A stretch of 29,765 nt of DNA from Faecalimonas sp. (GCA_020024645.1 JAHHTN010000019.1:1-29765), one strand, 5' to 3'. Shown: positions 16,675-24,984, counted from the stretch's first letter. A program made the numbers and translations. Notes: generated by a model from the sequence alone, not told the origin.

Positions 16675-18591
16675 CTAGACATCTAAATTCTGGACATATT
16701 TTGCATTTTCCTCAATAAATTCTCTTCTAGGCTCTACTTTATCGCCCATTAGGGTTGTGAATGTTAAATCAAGTTCCGAAGATGTTTCCTCGTCCATTGT
16801 GACACGAAGTAATACTCTATGCTCTGGTGACATTGTTGTTTCCCACAACTGTTCTGCATCCATTTCTCCAAGACCTTTATATCTTTGAATTTTGTTACTT
16901 CCATCTCTTCCTACTTCTGTGAGAATTTTATTCAACTCTTCATCACTGTATGCGTACCATACTTTTTTATTTTTTTCGAGTTTGTAAAGAGGTGGTTGTG
17001 CAAGATATACATACCCTTCTTTGATCAGCTCTGGCATAAAACGATATAAGAAAGTCAATAATAATGTACTAATATGGGCACCATCTACATCGGCATCTGT
17101 CATAATAATAATTTTATGATAACGCAATTTAGATATATCAAAATCCTCTTGAATTCCTGTACCAAATGCAGTAATCATTGCTTTAATTTCTGCATTAGCA
17201 TAAATTTTATCTAATCTCGCCTTCTCTACATTTAAAATTTTTCCACGCAATGGCAAAATAGCTTGCGTTGCTCTATCTCTAGCTGTTTTCGCTGAACCTC
17301 CCGCAGAATCCCCTTCGACAATATAAATTTCGCAGTTTGCTGGATCTTTATCTGAGCAATCTGCAAGTTTTCCTGGAAGTGACATTGTTTCTAGAGCAGA
17401 TTTTCTTCGAGTTAAATCTCTCGCCTTTCTTGCTGCTTCCCTTGCACGTTGTGCCATAACAGATTTCTCTACTGTCATTTTAGCAACATTTGGATTCTGT
17501 TCTAAAAATATTTGTAGCTGTGTACTAACAATATTATCCACCGCACCTCTTGCTTCACTATTGCCTAATTTCTGCTTTGTTTGTCCTTCAAATTGAGGAT
17601 CTCCGATTTTTACACTTACTATCGCAGTTAAACCTTCTCTTATATCTTCTCCTGATAGATTAGGTTCATTGTCCTTTAATAACTTATTCTTTCTTGCATA
17701 GTCATTAAATGTTTTTGTAAGAGCATTTCTAAAACCTATCACATGTGTTCCACCTTCTGGAGTTGTAATGTTGTTTACAAAACCATATGTGTTGTCACTA
17801 TAAGAATCGTTATGTTGCATAGCTACTTCTACAACCACACCATCTTTTTCACCTTCGCAATAAATAATTTGCTCGTATAAAGGTGTTTTACTTTTATTTA
17901 AGTATGTTACAAATTCCTTTATACCACCTTCGTAATGAAAAGTTTTCTCTATACGTTCATCTGGACGCTCATCTACACAAACAATTTTTAAATTTTTTGT
18001 TAAAAATGCCATTTCTCTAAAACGTTGTTTTAACGTATCATAATCAAAAATTGTTTCTTCAAAAATTTCTTTATCTGGTAAAAACGTTACTTTTGTTCCT
18101 GTTTTTTCTAATTCGCAAGTCCCTGTAACTTCTAATTTGTGCATTACATGGCCTCTCTCATAACGCTGTTTATATATTTTTCCGTCTTTATAAATTTCTA
18201 CTTCAAGCCATTCTGAAAGTGCATTTACAACTGACGCACCTACTCCATGGAGTCCACCGGATACTTTGTATCCTCCTCCACCGAACTTACCGCCTGCATG
18301 AAGGACTGTAAACACAACTTCAACTGCTGGAAGTCCCGATTTGTGATTAATTCCAACAGGGATTCCGCGCCCATTATCAATAACTGTAATGGAATTATCT
18401 TTATTAATCGATACATAAATTGTATCACAATACCCTGCAAGCGCCTCATCAACTGCATTGTCTACAATTTCGTACACCAGATGGTGAAGTCCTCTTAGAG
18501 ATGTACTTCCAATGTACATTCCCGGTCTTTTTCTTACCGCTTCCAATCCTTCCAGTATTTGAATCTGATCTGCACCATATTCTGTACTCAT
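16675..18591 (-). CDS. gyrB: DNA gyrase subunit B
   Basis: The ATPase subunit of gyrase, 638 residues, the short form without the extra C-terminal domain of proteobacteria. The GHKL ATP site shows EIVDNAVDEA (41-50), DNGRGIPVG (72-80) and GGLHGVGASVVNALS (112-126). The Toprim metal site is EGDSAGGS (426-433) with DADVDG (499-504), and the C-terminal QRYKGLGEM segment is present. AGGAGG lies ahead of the ATG, ten bases after the recF stop. Order recF-gyrB-gyrA is standard near Firmicutes origins. Confidence 0.97.
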   Translation of the reverse strand: MSTEYGADQIQILEGLEAVRKRPGMYIGSTSLRGLHHLVYEIVDNAVDEALAGYCDTIYVSINKDNSITVIDNGRGIPVGINHKSGLPAVEVVFTVLHAGGKFGGGGYKVSGGLHGVGASVVNALSEWLEVEIYKDGKIYKQRYERGHVMHKLEVTGTCELEKTGTKVTFLPDKEIFEETIFDYDTLKQRFREMAFLTKNLKIVCVDERPDERIEKTFHYEGGIKEFVTYLNKSKTPLYEQIIYCEGEKDGVVVEVAMQHNDSYSDNTYGFVNNITTPEGGTHVIGFRNALTKTFNDYARKNKLLKDNEPNLSGEDIREGLTAIVSVKIGDPQFEGQTKQKLGNSEARGAVDNIVSTQLQIFLEQNPNVAKMTVEKSVMAQRAREAARKARDLTRRKSALETMSLPGKLADCSDKDPANCEIYIVEGDSAGGSAKTARDRATQAILPLRGKILNVEKARLDKIYANAEIKAMITAFGTGIQEDFDISKLRYHKIIIMTDADVDGAHISTLLLTFLYRFMPELIKEGYVYLAQPPLYKLEKNKKVWYAYSDEELNKILTEVGRDGSNKIQRYKGLGEMDAEQLWETTMSPEHRVLLRVTMDEETSSELDLTFTTLMGDKVEPRREFIEENAKYVQNLDV

Positions 18592-18601
18592 ATAAATCCT
18601 C

Positions 18602-19687
18602 CTAATTTTCTTTCTTTACTTCTCCACCATTAACATAAAATATTTTATTTACTAAAAAGCGTCTATTAACAAACTCATCTACTCCCGTACATGTAACAAT
18701 TGTCTGTATGTTTTTTATACTATCCAATAAATAATTTTGCCTATTTTTATCTAGCTCTGATAATACATCATCTAATAACAAAATAGGTGTATCTTGTATT
18801 AACAGTTTTACCAATTCTATCTCTGAAAGTTTTAAAGACAATGCAGCTGTTCGCTGTTGACCTTGTGAACCAAATTTTCTAATATCCAAGTCTTCTGTCT
18901 TAAAACATATATCATCTCTATGCGGCCCCACAGATGTACTCTTCATTCGAATATCTCTTTCTCTGTTTTTCTGAATCACCTCAGAAAAATCCGCATCCCC
19001 TATACTTTTCTCATAAAACAAATTTAATTTTTCTTTACCACCAGTTAATTTTCCATGAACCTCTTCAATGATTTCATTTATTTGTTCAATGAACTTTTCT
19101 CGTCTATGCATAACCCTATTTCCGTAGTGAGCCATCTGCATGTCCCACACATCTAGAGTGGTAATCAAATCATCTCGACTATAAATATCTTTTAAAAGTT
19201 TATTTCTCTGGTTAATGATACGATTATAGTTTGCTAAATCATTCAAATATACTTTGTCTAACTGAGAAAGTTCTAAATCAATAAACCTTCTTCTTTCTGC
19301 TGGACCATTCTTAATAATATTTAAATCTTCTGGCGAAAAAAACACAAGATGAACAATCCCAAATAATTCACTTGCTTTTCGAATCGGCATTTTATTGATA
19401 GCTATTCCCTTGGGGCTATTTTTCTTTAAGTGAAAATCAATTTTAAATTCGATTCCTTTTTTTTCAATAATTGTCTCGATATGAGACTCCTCTTGCCCAA
19501 ATCTTATCATGTCTCTATCTTTTGTTCCTCTATGTGATTTGGTTGTTCCTGACAAATAAATTGCCTCCAAAATATTTGTCTTACCTTGTGCGTTATCGCC
19601 ATAAAGAATGTTTGTTGCATCATCAAAATCGAGGTTTAACAAATCATAATTTCTAAAATTTTTAAGCTTTAAAGATTTAATAATCAT
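18602..19687 (-). CDS. recF: DNA replication and repair protein RecF
   Basis: A 361-residue SMC-like ATPase that helps load RecA at single-strand gaps with RecO and RecR. Walker A is GDNAQGKT (30-37) after the typical LKNFRNY start, the ABC-type signature lies in the FGSQGQQRTAALSLKLSE region, and Walker B is PILLLDDVLSELD. Length and order are normal. Its start overlaps the stop of the S4 gene by four bases in an ATGA arrangement (19684-19687), which implies coupled translation. Confidence 0.96.
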   Translation of the reverse strand: MIIKSLKLKNFRNYDLLNLDFDDATNILYGDNAQGKTNILEAIYLSGTTKSHRGTKDRDMIRFGQEESHIETIIEKKGIEFKIDFHLKKNSPKGIAINKMPIRKASELFGIVHLVFFSPEDLNIIKNGPAERRRFIDLELSQLDKVYLNDLANYNRIINQRNKLLKDIYSRDDLITTLDVWDMQMAHYGNRVMHRREKFIEQINEIIEEVHGKLTGGKEKLNLFYEKSIGDADFSEVIQKNRERDIRMKSTSVGPHRDDICFKTEDLDIRKFGSQGQQRTAALSLKLSEIELVKLLIQDTPILLLDDVLSELDKNRQNYLLDSIKNIQTIVTCTGVDEFVNRRFLVNKIFYVNGGEVKKEN

Positions 19688-19893
19688 TTTTCTATCTGAA
19701 TTTCTTCTCCATCAAAAAAGACAACATCTCCGTCATACAATTTTCTACCTCTTCTTGTATCAACTTCACCATTCACCTGAACGAATCCGTCCTGAATAAC
19801 TTCTTTTGCTTCTACACCAGATTCAACCAATCCAGCTGCCTTTAATGCTTGTCCTAATTTAATAAATTCATCTCTTAATTTTATTTTTTCCAT
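19684..19893 (-). CDS. yaaA: S4-domain RNA-binding protein YaaA
   Basis: A 69-residue protein made almost wholly of one S4 RNA-binding domain: IKLRDEFIKLGQALKAAG, then VESGVEAKEVIQDGFVQVNG, then the turn DTRRGRKLYDGDVV. This is the small S4 protein found between dnaN and recF in most Firmicutes, also called RlbA. It likely binds ribosomal or other structured RNA; the exact target is not known. It lies two bases after the dnaN stop and overlaps recF. Confidence 0.92.
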   Translation of the reverse strand: MEKIKLRDEFIKLGQALKAAGLVESGVEAKEVIQDGFVQVNGEVDTRRGRKLYDGDVVFFDGEEIQIEK

Positions 19894-19895
19894 AT

Positions 19896-21005
19896 CTACA
19901 CCACCGCATTAAAATTTACCGGTAAAATCAGGTAAATGTAACTTTCTTTTTCATCTCTTATAAAACAAGGCGCTTTTGCATTTGTTAAATAAACATTAAT
20001 TTCTTCATCCTCAATAACACGAAGAGCGTCCATTAAAAATTTAGGATTAAAACCAATTAGTAAATCCTTTCCTTCTTTGGTAATTAAAATGTCCTCGTTC
20101 ATTGAGCCAAATTGTGATTGAATCTTTAATTCCATTGTATCATCACCAATATTGATAATAATTGGTTTTTTATCTCCTTCTTTAACAAGAAGCATAGCTC
20201 TATCAATACAATTTAACAATTCTTTTTTATTCATTCTAACTTTTGTTTCGTAATCGCTTGAAAGCATCTGATCAATTTTAAAGTATTCTCCTTCAATCAA
20301 ACGAGATACAACCACTGTTCTATCAAATTCAAATACAATATGATTTTCTGTAAAATAGATATTTACTTTACTATCTACTTCACCTGAAAGAATTTTACTA
20401 ACTTCAATTAAGGTCTTGCCAGGAACAATTACTTTCTTCGATGTATAATTATTCATTAATTCTACTTTTCTAATCGAAATACGGTGTCCGTCCAGCGCAA
20501 TCACTTTCAGAATATTTTCGCTTATTTCAAACAATTCTCCCGTCATCAATTTATTGCTATCATGATCAGAAATAGTAAAGATTGTCTGTCTAATAATTTC
20601 TTTTAATGTAAACTGTGATAATTCCACTGGTTCTTCTTTTTCGATATATGGTAAATATGAAAATTCTTCTCCTGATTTTCCAGCAATATTAAATTTTGCT
20701 TTTTCACAAGTAATTATTGTTTGAAGATTTGGTTGTGTTTCAATAACAACTTCATTATCAGGTAATTTTCTAACAATTTCAGAAAAGATTTTTGCATCAA
20801 GAGCAATTAAACCTTTTTCGATAATATTTCCTTCAATACTTGTTTCAATACCAAGTTCCATATCGTTAGCTGTTAACTTAATAATGTCTGTTGTTGCATC
20901 TATCAAAATACATTCAAGTATAGGCATTGTTGTTTTTGAGGGTACTGCCTTAGATACGATGTTTACACCTTTTACTAAATTTGATTTTGTACAAATAATT
21001 TTCAT
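19896..21005 (-). CDS. dnaN: DNA polymerase III sliding clamp (beta subunit)
   Basis: The 369-residue ring clamp that keeps DNA polymerase III on the template. It starts MKIICTKSNLVKGVNIVSKAV, runs through three repeats of the clamp fold, and ends with the typical LPVNFNAVV. The LIGFNPKFLMDAL segment in domain three is part of the partner-binding pocket. AAAGGAG lies ten bases before the ATG. It is separated from dnaA by a 184-base gap with DnaA boxes and probably has its own promoter there. Confidence 0.97.
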   Translation of the reverse strand: MKIICTKSNLVKGVNIVSKAVPSKTTMPILECILIDATTDIIKLTANDMELGIETSIEGNIIEKGLIALDAKIFSEIVRKLPDNEVVIETQPNLQTIITCEKAKFNIAGKSGEEFSYLPYIEKEEPVELSQFTLKEIIRQTIFTISDHDSNKLMTGELFEISENILKVIALDGHRISIRKVELMNNYTSKKVIVPGKTLIEVSKILSGEVDSKVNIYFTENHIVFEFDRTVVVSRLIEGEYFKIDQMLSSDYETKVRMNKKELLNCIDRAMLLVKEGDKKPIIINIGDDTMELKIQSQFGSMNEDILITKEGKDLLIGFNPKFLMDALRVIEDEEINVYLTNAKAPCFIRDEKESYIYLILPVNFNAVV

Positions 21006-21189
21006 GTGTTGTTAACTCCTTTCACAATCCCCATAGAGAGTAAATAATATAAAAGATATCCGCCTTATTAGCCGTAGGGGCTGGGGATATGTGGATAACT
21101 CCCCTTAAACCCGTAAATAAAAGCATTTTAAGGTTGGATAAGTATGTTAATATCTGCGTTATAATGTGTGTAACCTTTAAGGATAACTT
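21006..21189. other. dnaA-dnaN spacer with DnaA boxes; likely second half of oriC
   Basis: The spacer holds a perfect DnaA box TGTGGATAA (21090-21098, minus-strand TTATCCACA) and a one-mismatch box GTTGGATAA (21133-21141), plus a weak TAAGGATAA (21178-21186). The perfect box lies in the loop of an inverted repeat GGGGA (21083-21087) / TCCCC (21100-21104). Toward dnaN come a GC-rich patch and then an AT-rich run (about 21040-21057). This order of box, GC patch, AT run resembles the unwinding region of B. subtilis oriC, which also lies between dnaA and dnaN. A weak dnaN promoter (TTATCC, 17 bases, TATAAC on the minus strand) may start near the dnaA end. Confidence 0.65.
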
Positions 21190-22560
21190 TTAAACTGGAT
21201 TTAATTTTTTCTTAATAATGTCAATTGTATTGTTAAGTGTATCATTAGTTTTCAACTCGGCCTTAATTTTATCCACACCATGGTTAATAGTCGAGTGATC
21301 TCGACCTCCAAGAATAATTCCAATGGATTTTAAAGGTGTATCGATCATTGTTCGACACAGATACATTGCAATTTGTCTTGGCATAACAATTTCTGAATTG
21401 CGTTTACCGCTTTTTAAGTCAGCAACGGATACATTAAAGTGTTCTGCGACAACATCTATAATTAAATCAATAGTAATTGTTCGATTTTCATTTGGAGAAA
21501 TAATATCCTTTAAGGCTTCTGCAGCTAAAGGAATGTCGATCTCCTTGGAAGAGTTATAGTTTAGTTTGTAAAGTGCAATTAATTTATTGAGTGACCCTTC
21601 CAATTCACGAATATTTGATTTGACATTGTTGGCAATATATTCAACAACATCATCAGGAATATGATAAACATCTAAATTATCCAGTTCTATTTTCTTCTGA
21701 AGAATGGCCATTCTTGTTTCATAATCTGGAGAAGAAATATCGGCAATAAGTCCCCATTCAAACCGGGTGCGAAGACGTGCTTCTAGTGTTTCGAAGTCTT
21801 TTGGTGGTTTATCACTAGAAAGGATAATTTGTTTTCCTGACACATGAAGGTGGTTAAAAGTATGGAAAAATTCTTCCTGTGTACTTTCTTTTCCTATGAT
21901 AAATTGGACGTCATCAATTAAAAGCACATCAATATTACGGTACTTTTCTCTGAATGAAGTCATTGTGGATTCATTGCCGGTTCGACCGCTTTTGATTGCT
22001 TCAATTAGTTCATTTGTAAAGGTTTCACTTGTAACATATAATACTTTTTTTGTCGGATCTTCTTCCAATATAAAATGTGCAATTGAATGCATAAGATGGG
22101 TTTTCCCTAATCCTACACCCCCGTATAAAAAGAGGGGATTATATACTTCTCCTGGAGATTCGGCAACAGCTAAAGAAGCTGCATGGGCAAATTGGTTATT
22201 GTTACCTACGACAAAAGTATCAAAGGTGTATTTGTGATTTAGGTTAGCTTGTTCAATAATAGTTTTAATTTTTTGGTTTTCTTCTTTTGTTTCGGTTTTT
22301 TTTATATCGTCTTCACAAATAAAAGCTACGTTATATTCCTCATCTGTTACTTCGGCGATACAAACACGTAAAGGAAGTTCGTATTTATGTTTAATGTGGT
22401 CGATACTTGCTTTTAACTCACAAAGAAGAAAAACGGTATTGTCCTTGATTTCATGTACTTTTAAAGGTTTTATCCACGTATTAAAAGATACATTTGAAAG
22501 CCCATATTCAATTCTTAATTTTTCAATAATTTCACTCCACTTTTCCTTGACGATATTCAT
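21190..22560 (-). CDS. dnaA: Chromosomal replication initiator protein DnaA
   Basis: The initiator ATPase (456 residues) that binds DnaA boxes and opens the origin. Domain I (about 1-80) starts MNIVKEKWSEIIEKLR. After a short linker, the AAA+ domain begins near 112 (YTFDTFVVGNNNQFAHAA), with Walker A GGVGLGKT (147-154), Walker B VLLIDDVQF and the arginine-finger region EARLRTRFEWGL. The C-terminal DNA-binding domain carries the signature IGIILGGRDHSTINHG. Length is normal. The ATG has AGGAG eight bases upstream. Predicted box sites upstream of its promoter suggest self-regulation. Confidence 0.98.
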   Translation of the reverse strand: MNIVKEKWSEIIEKLRIEYGLSNVSFNTWIKPLKVHEIKDNTVFLLCELKASIDHIKHKYELPLRVCIAEVTDEEYNVAFICEDDIKKTETKEENQKIKTIIEQANLNHKYTFDTFVVGNNNQFAHAASLAVAESPGEVYNPLFLYGGVGLGKTHLMHSIAHFILEEDPTKKVLYVTSETFTNELIEAIKSGRTGNESTMTSFREKYRNIDVLLIDDVQFIIGKESTQEEFFHTFNHLHVSGKQIILSSDKPPKDFETLEARLRTRFEWGLIADISSPDYETRMAILQKKIELDNLDVYHIPDDVVEYIANNVKSNIRELEGSLNKLIALYKLNYNSSKEIDIPLAAEALKDIISPNENRTITIDLIIDVVAEHFNVSVADLKSGKRNSEIVMPRQIAMYLCRTMIDTPLKSIGIILGGRDHSTINHGVDKIKAELKTNDTLNNTIDIIKKKLNPV

Positions 22561-22626
22561 ATTAACGACTCCTAATCTTGCATTTGTGCATAGTACACCT
22601 ACTATACCTATACTATAATACAGTAT

Positions 22627-22655
22627 ATTTTACATCAAAATTGATTTTTAGGCAA
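22627..22655 (-). promoter_or_regulatory. Candidate dnaA promoter
   Basis: On the minus strand TTGCCT (22655-22650) and TAAAAT (22632-22627) are separated by 17 bases, matching consensus at four and five of six positions. Transcription would start near 22620, giving a leader of about 60 bases. A perfect DnaA box lies only 11 bases upstream (22666-22674), so DnaA could regulate its own promoter. An imperfect palindrome (ATACTGTA-T-TATAGTAT, 22610-22626) covers the predicted start site. Confidence 0.5.
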
Positions 22656-22665
22656 TGAAAAATCA

Positions 22666-22805
22666 TGTGGATAACTTTATAAACATGGAAAACCCTAGTA
22701 AAATAGGGGGAAACTGTTGAGGAAAAATACGAAATACACATAAAATTAACAATATATCCCCGAGATATCCACAAGTTATCCACACAATGTGGATAATGTG
22801 GAGAA
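22666..22805. other. oriC DnaA-box cluster between dnaA and rpmH
   Basis: The 380-base gap between dnaA and rpmH holds no credible gene and carries the origin. DnaA boxes: TGTGGATAA at 22666-22674 (perfect, reverse), ATATCCACA at 22765-22773 (one mismatch), TTATCCACA at 22776-22784 (perfect), TGTGGATAA at 22788-22796 (perfect, reverse) and TGTGGAGAA at 22797-22805 (one mismatch). Four boxes fit in 41 bases, with two facing each other across three bases. A small hairpin CCCTA/TAGGG lies at 22693-22708. AT-rich stretches flank the cluster. Gene strand switches here, as expected for a bidirectional origin. Confidence 0.92.
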
Positions 22806-22838
22806 ATGAAAAAAATAGTATAAAATTGTAGGTTTTGC

Positions 22839-22867
22839 TTGACGAAAAACGGTTTTATAACTATAAT
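22839..22867 (+). promoter_or_regulatory. Promoter of rpmH-rnpA
   Basis: TTGACG (22839-22844), 17 bases of spacer and TATAAT (22862-22867) make a near-perfect vegetative promoter. Transcription should begin near 22874, giving a leader of about 65 bases before rpmH. It lies just downstream of the DnaA-box cluster and fires away from the origin. Confidence 0.88.
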
Positions 22868-22940
22868 CAAAAGTGATGTCTTTAAAAAATAATATACTTA
22901 TATATATAGTATAGGTTTGAGTTTAAGGAGGTGGATATCA

Positions 22941-23075
22941 ATGAAAATGACATTCCAACCAAAAAAGAGATCTAGAGCGAAAGTTCATGGATTCAGAGCA
23001 AGAATGAGTACAGCAGGTGGAAGAAAAGTTTTAGCTGCTAGAAGAGCAAAAGGAAGAAAGAAATTATCAGCGTAG
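22941..23075 (+). CDS. rpmH: Ribosomal protein bL34
   Basis: A 44-residue, very basic protein of the large ribosomal subunit. The translation begins MKMTFQPKKRSRAKVHGFRA and ends GRKKLSA, matching bL34 across its full length, including the GFRARMST and GRKVLAARRAKGR segments. The ATG at 22941 follows a strong AAGGAGG site. It is the first gene to the right of the origin, in the normal rpmH-rnpA order. The stop codon runs straight into the hairpin that follows. Confidence 0.98.
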   Translation: MKMTFQPKKRSRAKVHGFRARMSTAGGRKVLAARRAKGRKKLSA

Positions 23076-23096
23076 GCCGCATATATGTGGCCTTTT
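23075..23096 (+). terminator. Terminator or attenuator between rpmH and rnpA
   Basis: GGCCGCA and TGTGGCC (23075-23092) form a 7-bp stem (one G-T pair) with a TATA loop, followed by TTTTCTTC. The stem starts at the last base of the rpmH stop codon. Its short length suggests partial read-through, which would give much more bL34 mRNA than rnpA mRNA. Confidence 0.72.
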
Positions 23097-23122
23097 CTTC
23101 TATAAAAATTGGGAGATGAAAG

Positions 23123-23515
23123 ATGAAATTTTCCGAATCTTTAAAGAAAAATAGAGATTTTCAAATTGTATATAGGCGCGGTAAATCATACGCGAATAAA
23201 TATTTGGTTATGTATAAGAAATCAAATAATTTAAATAAAAATAGAATAGGAATTTCCGTAAGTAAAAAAGTAGGAAATAGTGTAGTAAGACACAGACTAA
23301 CTCGGTTAATTAGAGAAAGTTATCGACTACAAGAAAGTAATATGCAATGTGGATATGATATAGTTGTGATTGTGAGGGCATCAGCAAAAGATAAATCGTA
23401 CAGAGAAATGGATAGTGCCCTAGTCCACTTGGCAAAACTTCATCATATATATAATCTGATGGAAAAGAAAACTGGAGATGGAATAAGTGAAGAGACTGCT
23501 TATAATGCTAATTAA
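23123..23515 (+). CDS. rnpA: Ribonuclease P protein component
   Basis: The 130-residue protein cofactor of RNase P, which helps the catalytic RNA cut tRNA 5' leaders. The family pattern is clear: FSESLKKNRDFQIVYRRGKS at the start, then RIGISVSKKVGNSVVRHRLTR (residues about 41-61), which holds the basic RNR-type helix, here RHR rather than RNR. The C-terminus has about 20 residues more than B. subtilis RnpA, and they overlap the start of yidD by 29 bases. GGGAGA precedes the ATG. Confidence 0.95.
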   Translation: MKFSESLKKNRDFQIVYRRGKSYANKYLVMYKKSNNLNKNRIGISVSKKVGNSVVRHRLTRLIRESYRLQESNMQCGYDIVVIVRASAKDKSYREMDSALVHLAKLHHIYNLMEKKTGDGISEETAYNAN

Positions 23516-23699
23516 GTTTTATAGAAAATATTTATCCGGATTAAAAGTAAGAACACACTGTATTTATATACCAACCTGTTCAGAATACGGATTGGAAGCA
23601 ATTGAAAAATATGGTGCTTTTAAGGGAAGTCTTCTTACTATATGGAGAATTATGCGTTGTAATCCGTTTTCAAAAGGGGGCTATGACCCCGTACCTTAA
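23487..23699 (+). CDS. yidD: Membrane protein insertion efficiency factor YidD
   Basis: A 70-residue protein with three conserved cysteines in THCIYIPTCSEY and RCNPF, and the family ending GGYDPVP. It sits at the inner membrane and aids YidC-dependent insertion. The start is a GTG at 23487 with GGAG nine bases upstream; this gives MKRLLIMLIKFYRKYLSG, the normal YidD N-terminus. An in-frame ATG at 23505 would cut that conserved part. It overlaps the rnpA end by 29 bases and is followed by yidC after 22 bases. Confidence 0.95.
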   Translation: MKRLLIMLIKFYRKYLSGLKVRTHCIYIPTCSEYGLEAIEKYGAFKGSLLTIWRIMRCNPFSKGGYDPVP

Positions 23700-23721
23700 A
23701 GTGAATATAGGAGGAAAAAAT

Positions 23722-24984
23722 ATGACTGGTACATTATTGACACAAGCAACTACGCCAATTATTGGAAAGATAGCATGGTTGCTCGGAAAATTAATGGACG
23801 GTATTTTTAATGTAATGAGCAGTTTATTCGGTATTGAAAATATCGGTATCTGTATTATTATATTTACAATTATTATTTATACATTATTAATACCGTTAAC
23901 AATTAAGCAGCAGAAGTTTTCAAAGATGTCTGCGGCAATGAATCCTGAACTTCAGGCAATTCAGAAAAAGTATAGAGGAAAACGAGACCAAACATCTATG
24001 CTGAAGATGCAGGAAGAAACACAGTTGGTCTATGATAAATATGGAACATCACCGACAGGTGGATGTGGTTCACTTTTAATTCAATTTCCAATTTTACTTG
24101 GATTATGGCAAGTAATTCAACATATTCCAGCATATGTAGGTGGAATTAGAGATGCATATGCACCTCTTGTAAAAGGAATTATGGCAACAGATGGTTATCA
24201 AAAAATTATGGAAGGCATTGGAAAAGCTTCTCCTATTTTAATTGATCCGAAACAGTTTGACTATACAAAGACAAATACAATTATTGATGTATTATATAAA
24301 TTTCAGGATAGTACTTGGGATACATTGGCAGATAAATTTAATAATTTGAAACCAGTTATAGAAAGTACACAACAAGATGTAAAACATCTAAATAGTTTCC
24401 TCGGAATTAATCTTGCAGAAACACCAAAAACAATGTTTATGGATGGAGTTAAGACAGGGGCGTTAGTACTAATTATTATAGCATTAATTATTCCTGTTTT
24501 ATCAGGTATTACACAATGGTTAAGTATTAAGTTGACAGCGACTGCATCAGCAACACAGACAGCAGATAATCCAATGGCAAGTCAGATGAAGATGATGAAT
24601 GTTATGATGCCGATGTTATCTGTATTTATGTGTTTTACATTCCAAGCTGGTTTGGGTCTATATTGGATTGCCAGTGCAGTTGTCCGATGTGTACAACAGT
24701 TGATTATTAATAAGCATTTGGAAAAAATATCAGTAGATGATTTGATTGCTAAGAATGTGGAAAAAACAAAGAAGAAACGTGAGAAAAAAGGAACATCTGC
24801 TAAGAATATTAATGAAATGGCTCAAAGAAATGTAAGAAATATTAAAGAACCAAATGTGCATAAGATGACAGATGCAGAAAAAGAAGAACGTTTGAAAAAA
24901 GTAGCAGAAGTAAATAAAAATGCTAAAGAAGGAAGTCTTGCATCAAAAGCAAATATGGTAAAAAGATTTAATGAGAATAACTAA
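23722..24984 (+). CDS. yidC: Membrane protein insertase YidC/Oxa1
   Basis: The 420-residue insertase that helps proteins into the membrane with or without SecYEG. I chose the ATG at 23722, which has AGGAGG upstream; the reading frame is open further upstream only inside yidD. The first core helix is about 41-61 (IGICIIIFTIIIYTLLIPLT), then the cytoplasmic helical hairpin IKQQKFSKMSAAMNPELQAIQKKY (61-84), TGGCGSLLIQFPILLGLW (112-129), and two or three late helices. An outside loop of roughly 130 residues (about 135-265) is much longer than in B. subtilis SpoIIIJ. Tyr53 sits where SpoIIIJ has its groove arginine. The tail is very basic (KKKREKKG), consistent with ribosome contact. No lipobox is present. 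Confidence 0.95.
   Translation: MTGTLLTQATTPIIGKIAWLLGKLMDGIFNVMSSLFGIENIGICIIIFTIIIYTLLIPLTIKQQKFSKMSAAMNPELQAIQKKYRGKRDQTSMLKMQEETQLVYDKYGTSPTGGCGSLLIQFPILLGLWQVIQHIPAYVGGIRDAYAPLVKGIMATDGYQKIMEGIGKASPILIDPKQFDYTKTNTIIDVLYKFQDSTWDTLADKFNNLKPVIESTQQDVKHLNSFLGINLAETPKTMFMDGVKTGALVLIIIALIIPVLSGITQWLSIKLTATASATQTADNPMASQMKMMNVMMPMLSVFMCFTFQAGLGLYWIASAVVRCVQQLIINKHLEKISVDDLIAKNVEKTKKKREKKGTSAKNINEMAQRNVRNIKEPNVHKMTDAEKEERLKKVAEVNKNAKEGSLASKANMVKRFNENN

Noticed and set aside
22693..22708. Terminator at the CCCTA/TAGGG hairpin in oriC
   Set aside because: The stem is only five pairs and the following T-run is short; it lies upstream of the dnaA promoter, where no transcript needs ending.
22613..22870. 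85-codon minus-strand open frame in the dnaA-rpmH gap
   Set aside because: It covers the DnaA boxes and both promoters, has no ribosome site and its translation resembles no protein.
23602..23721. Upstream extension of yidC
   Set aside because: The frame is open only because it runs through yidD; the ATG at 23722 has a strong AGGAGG site and gives a normal N-terminus.
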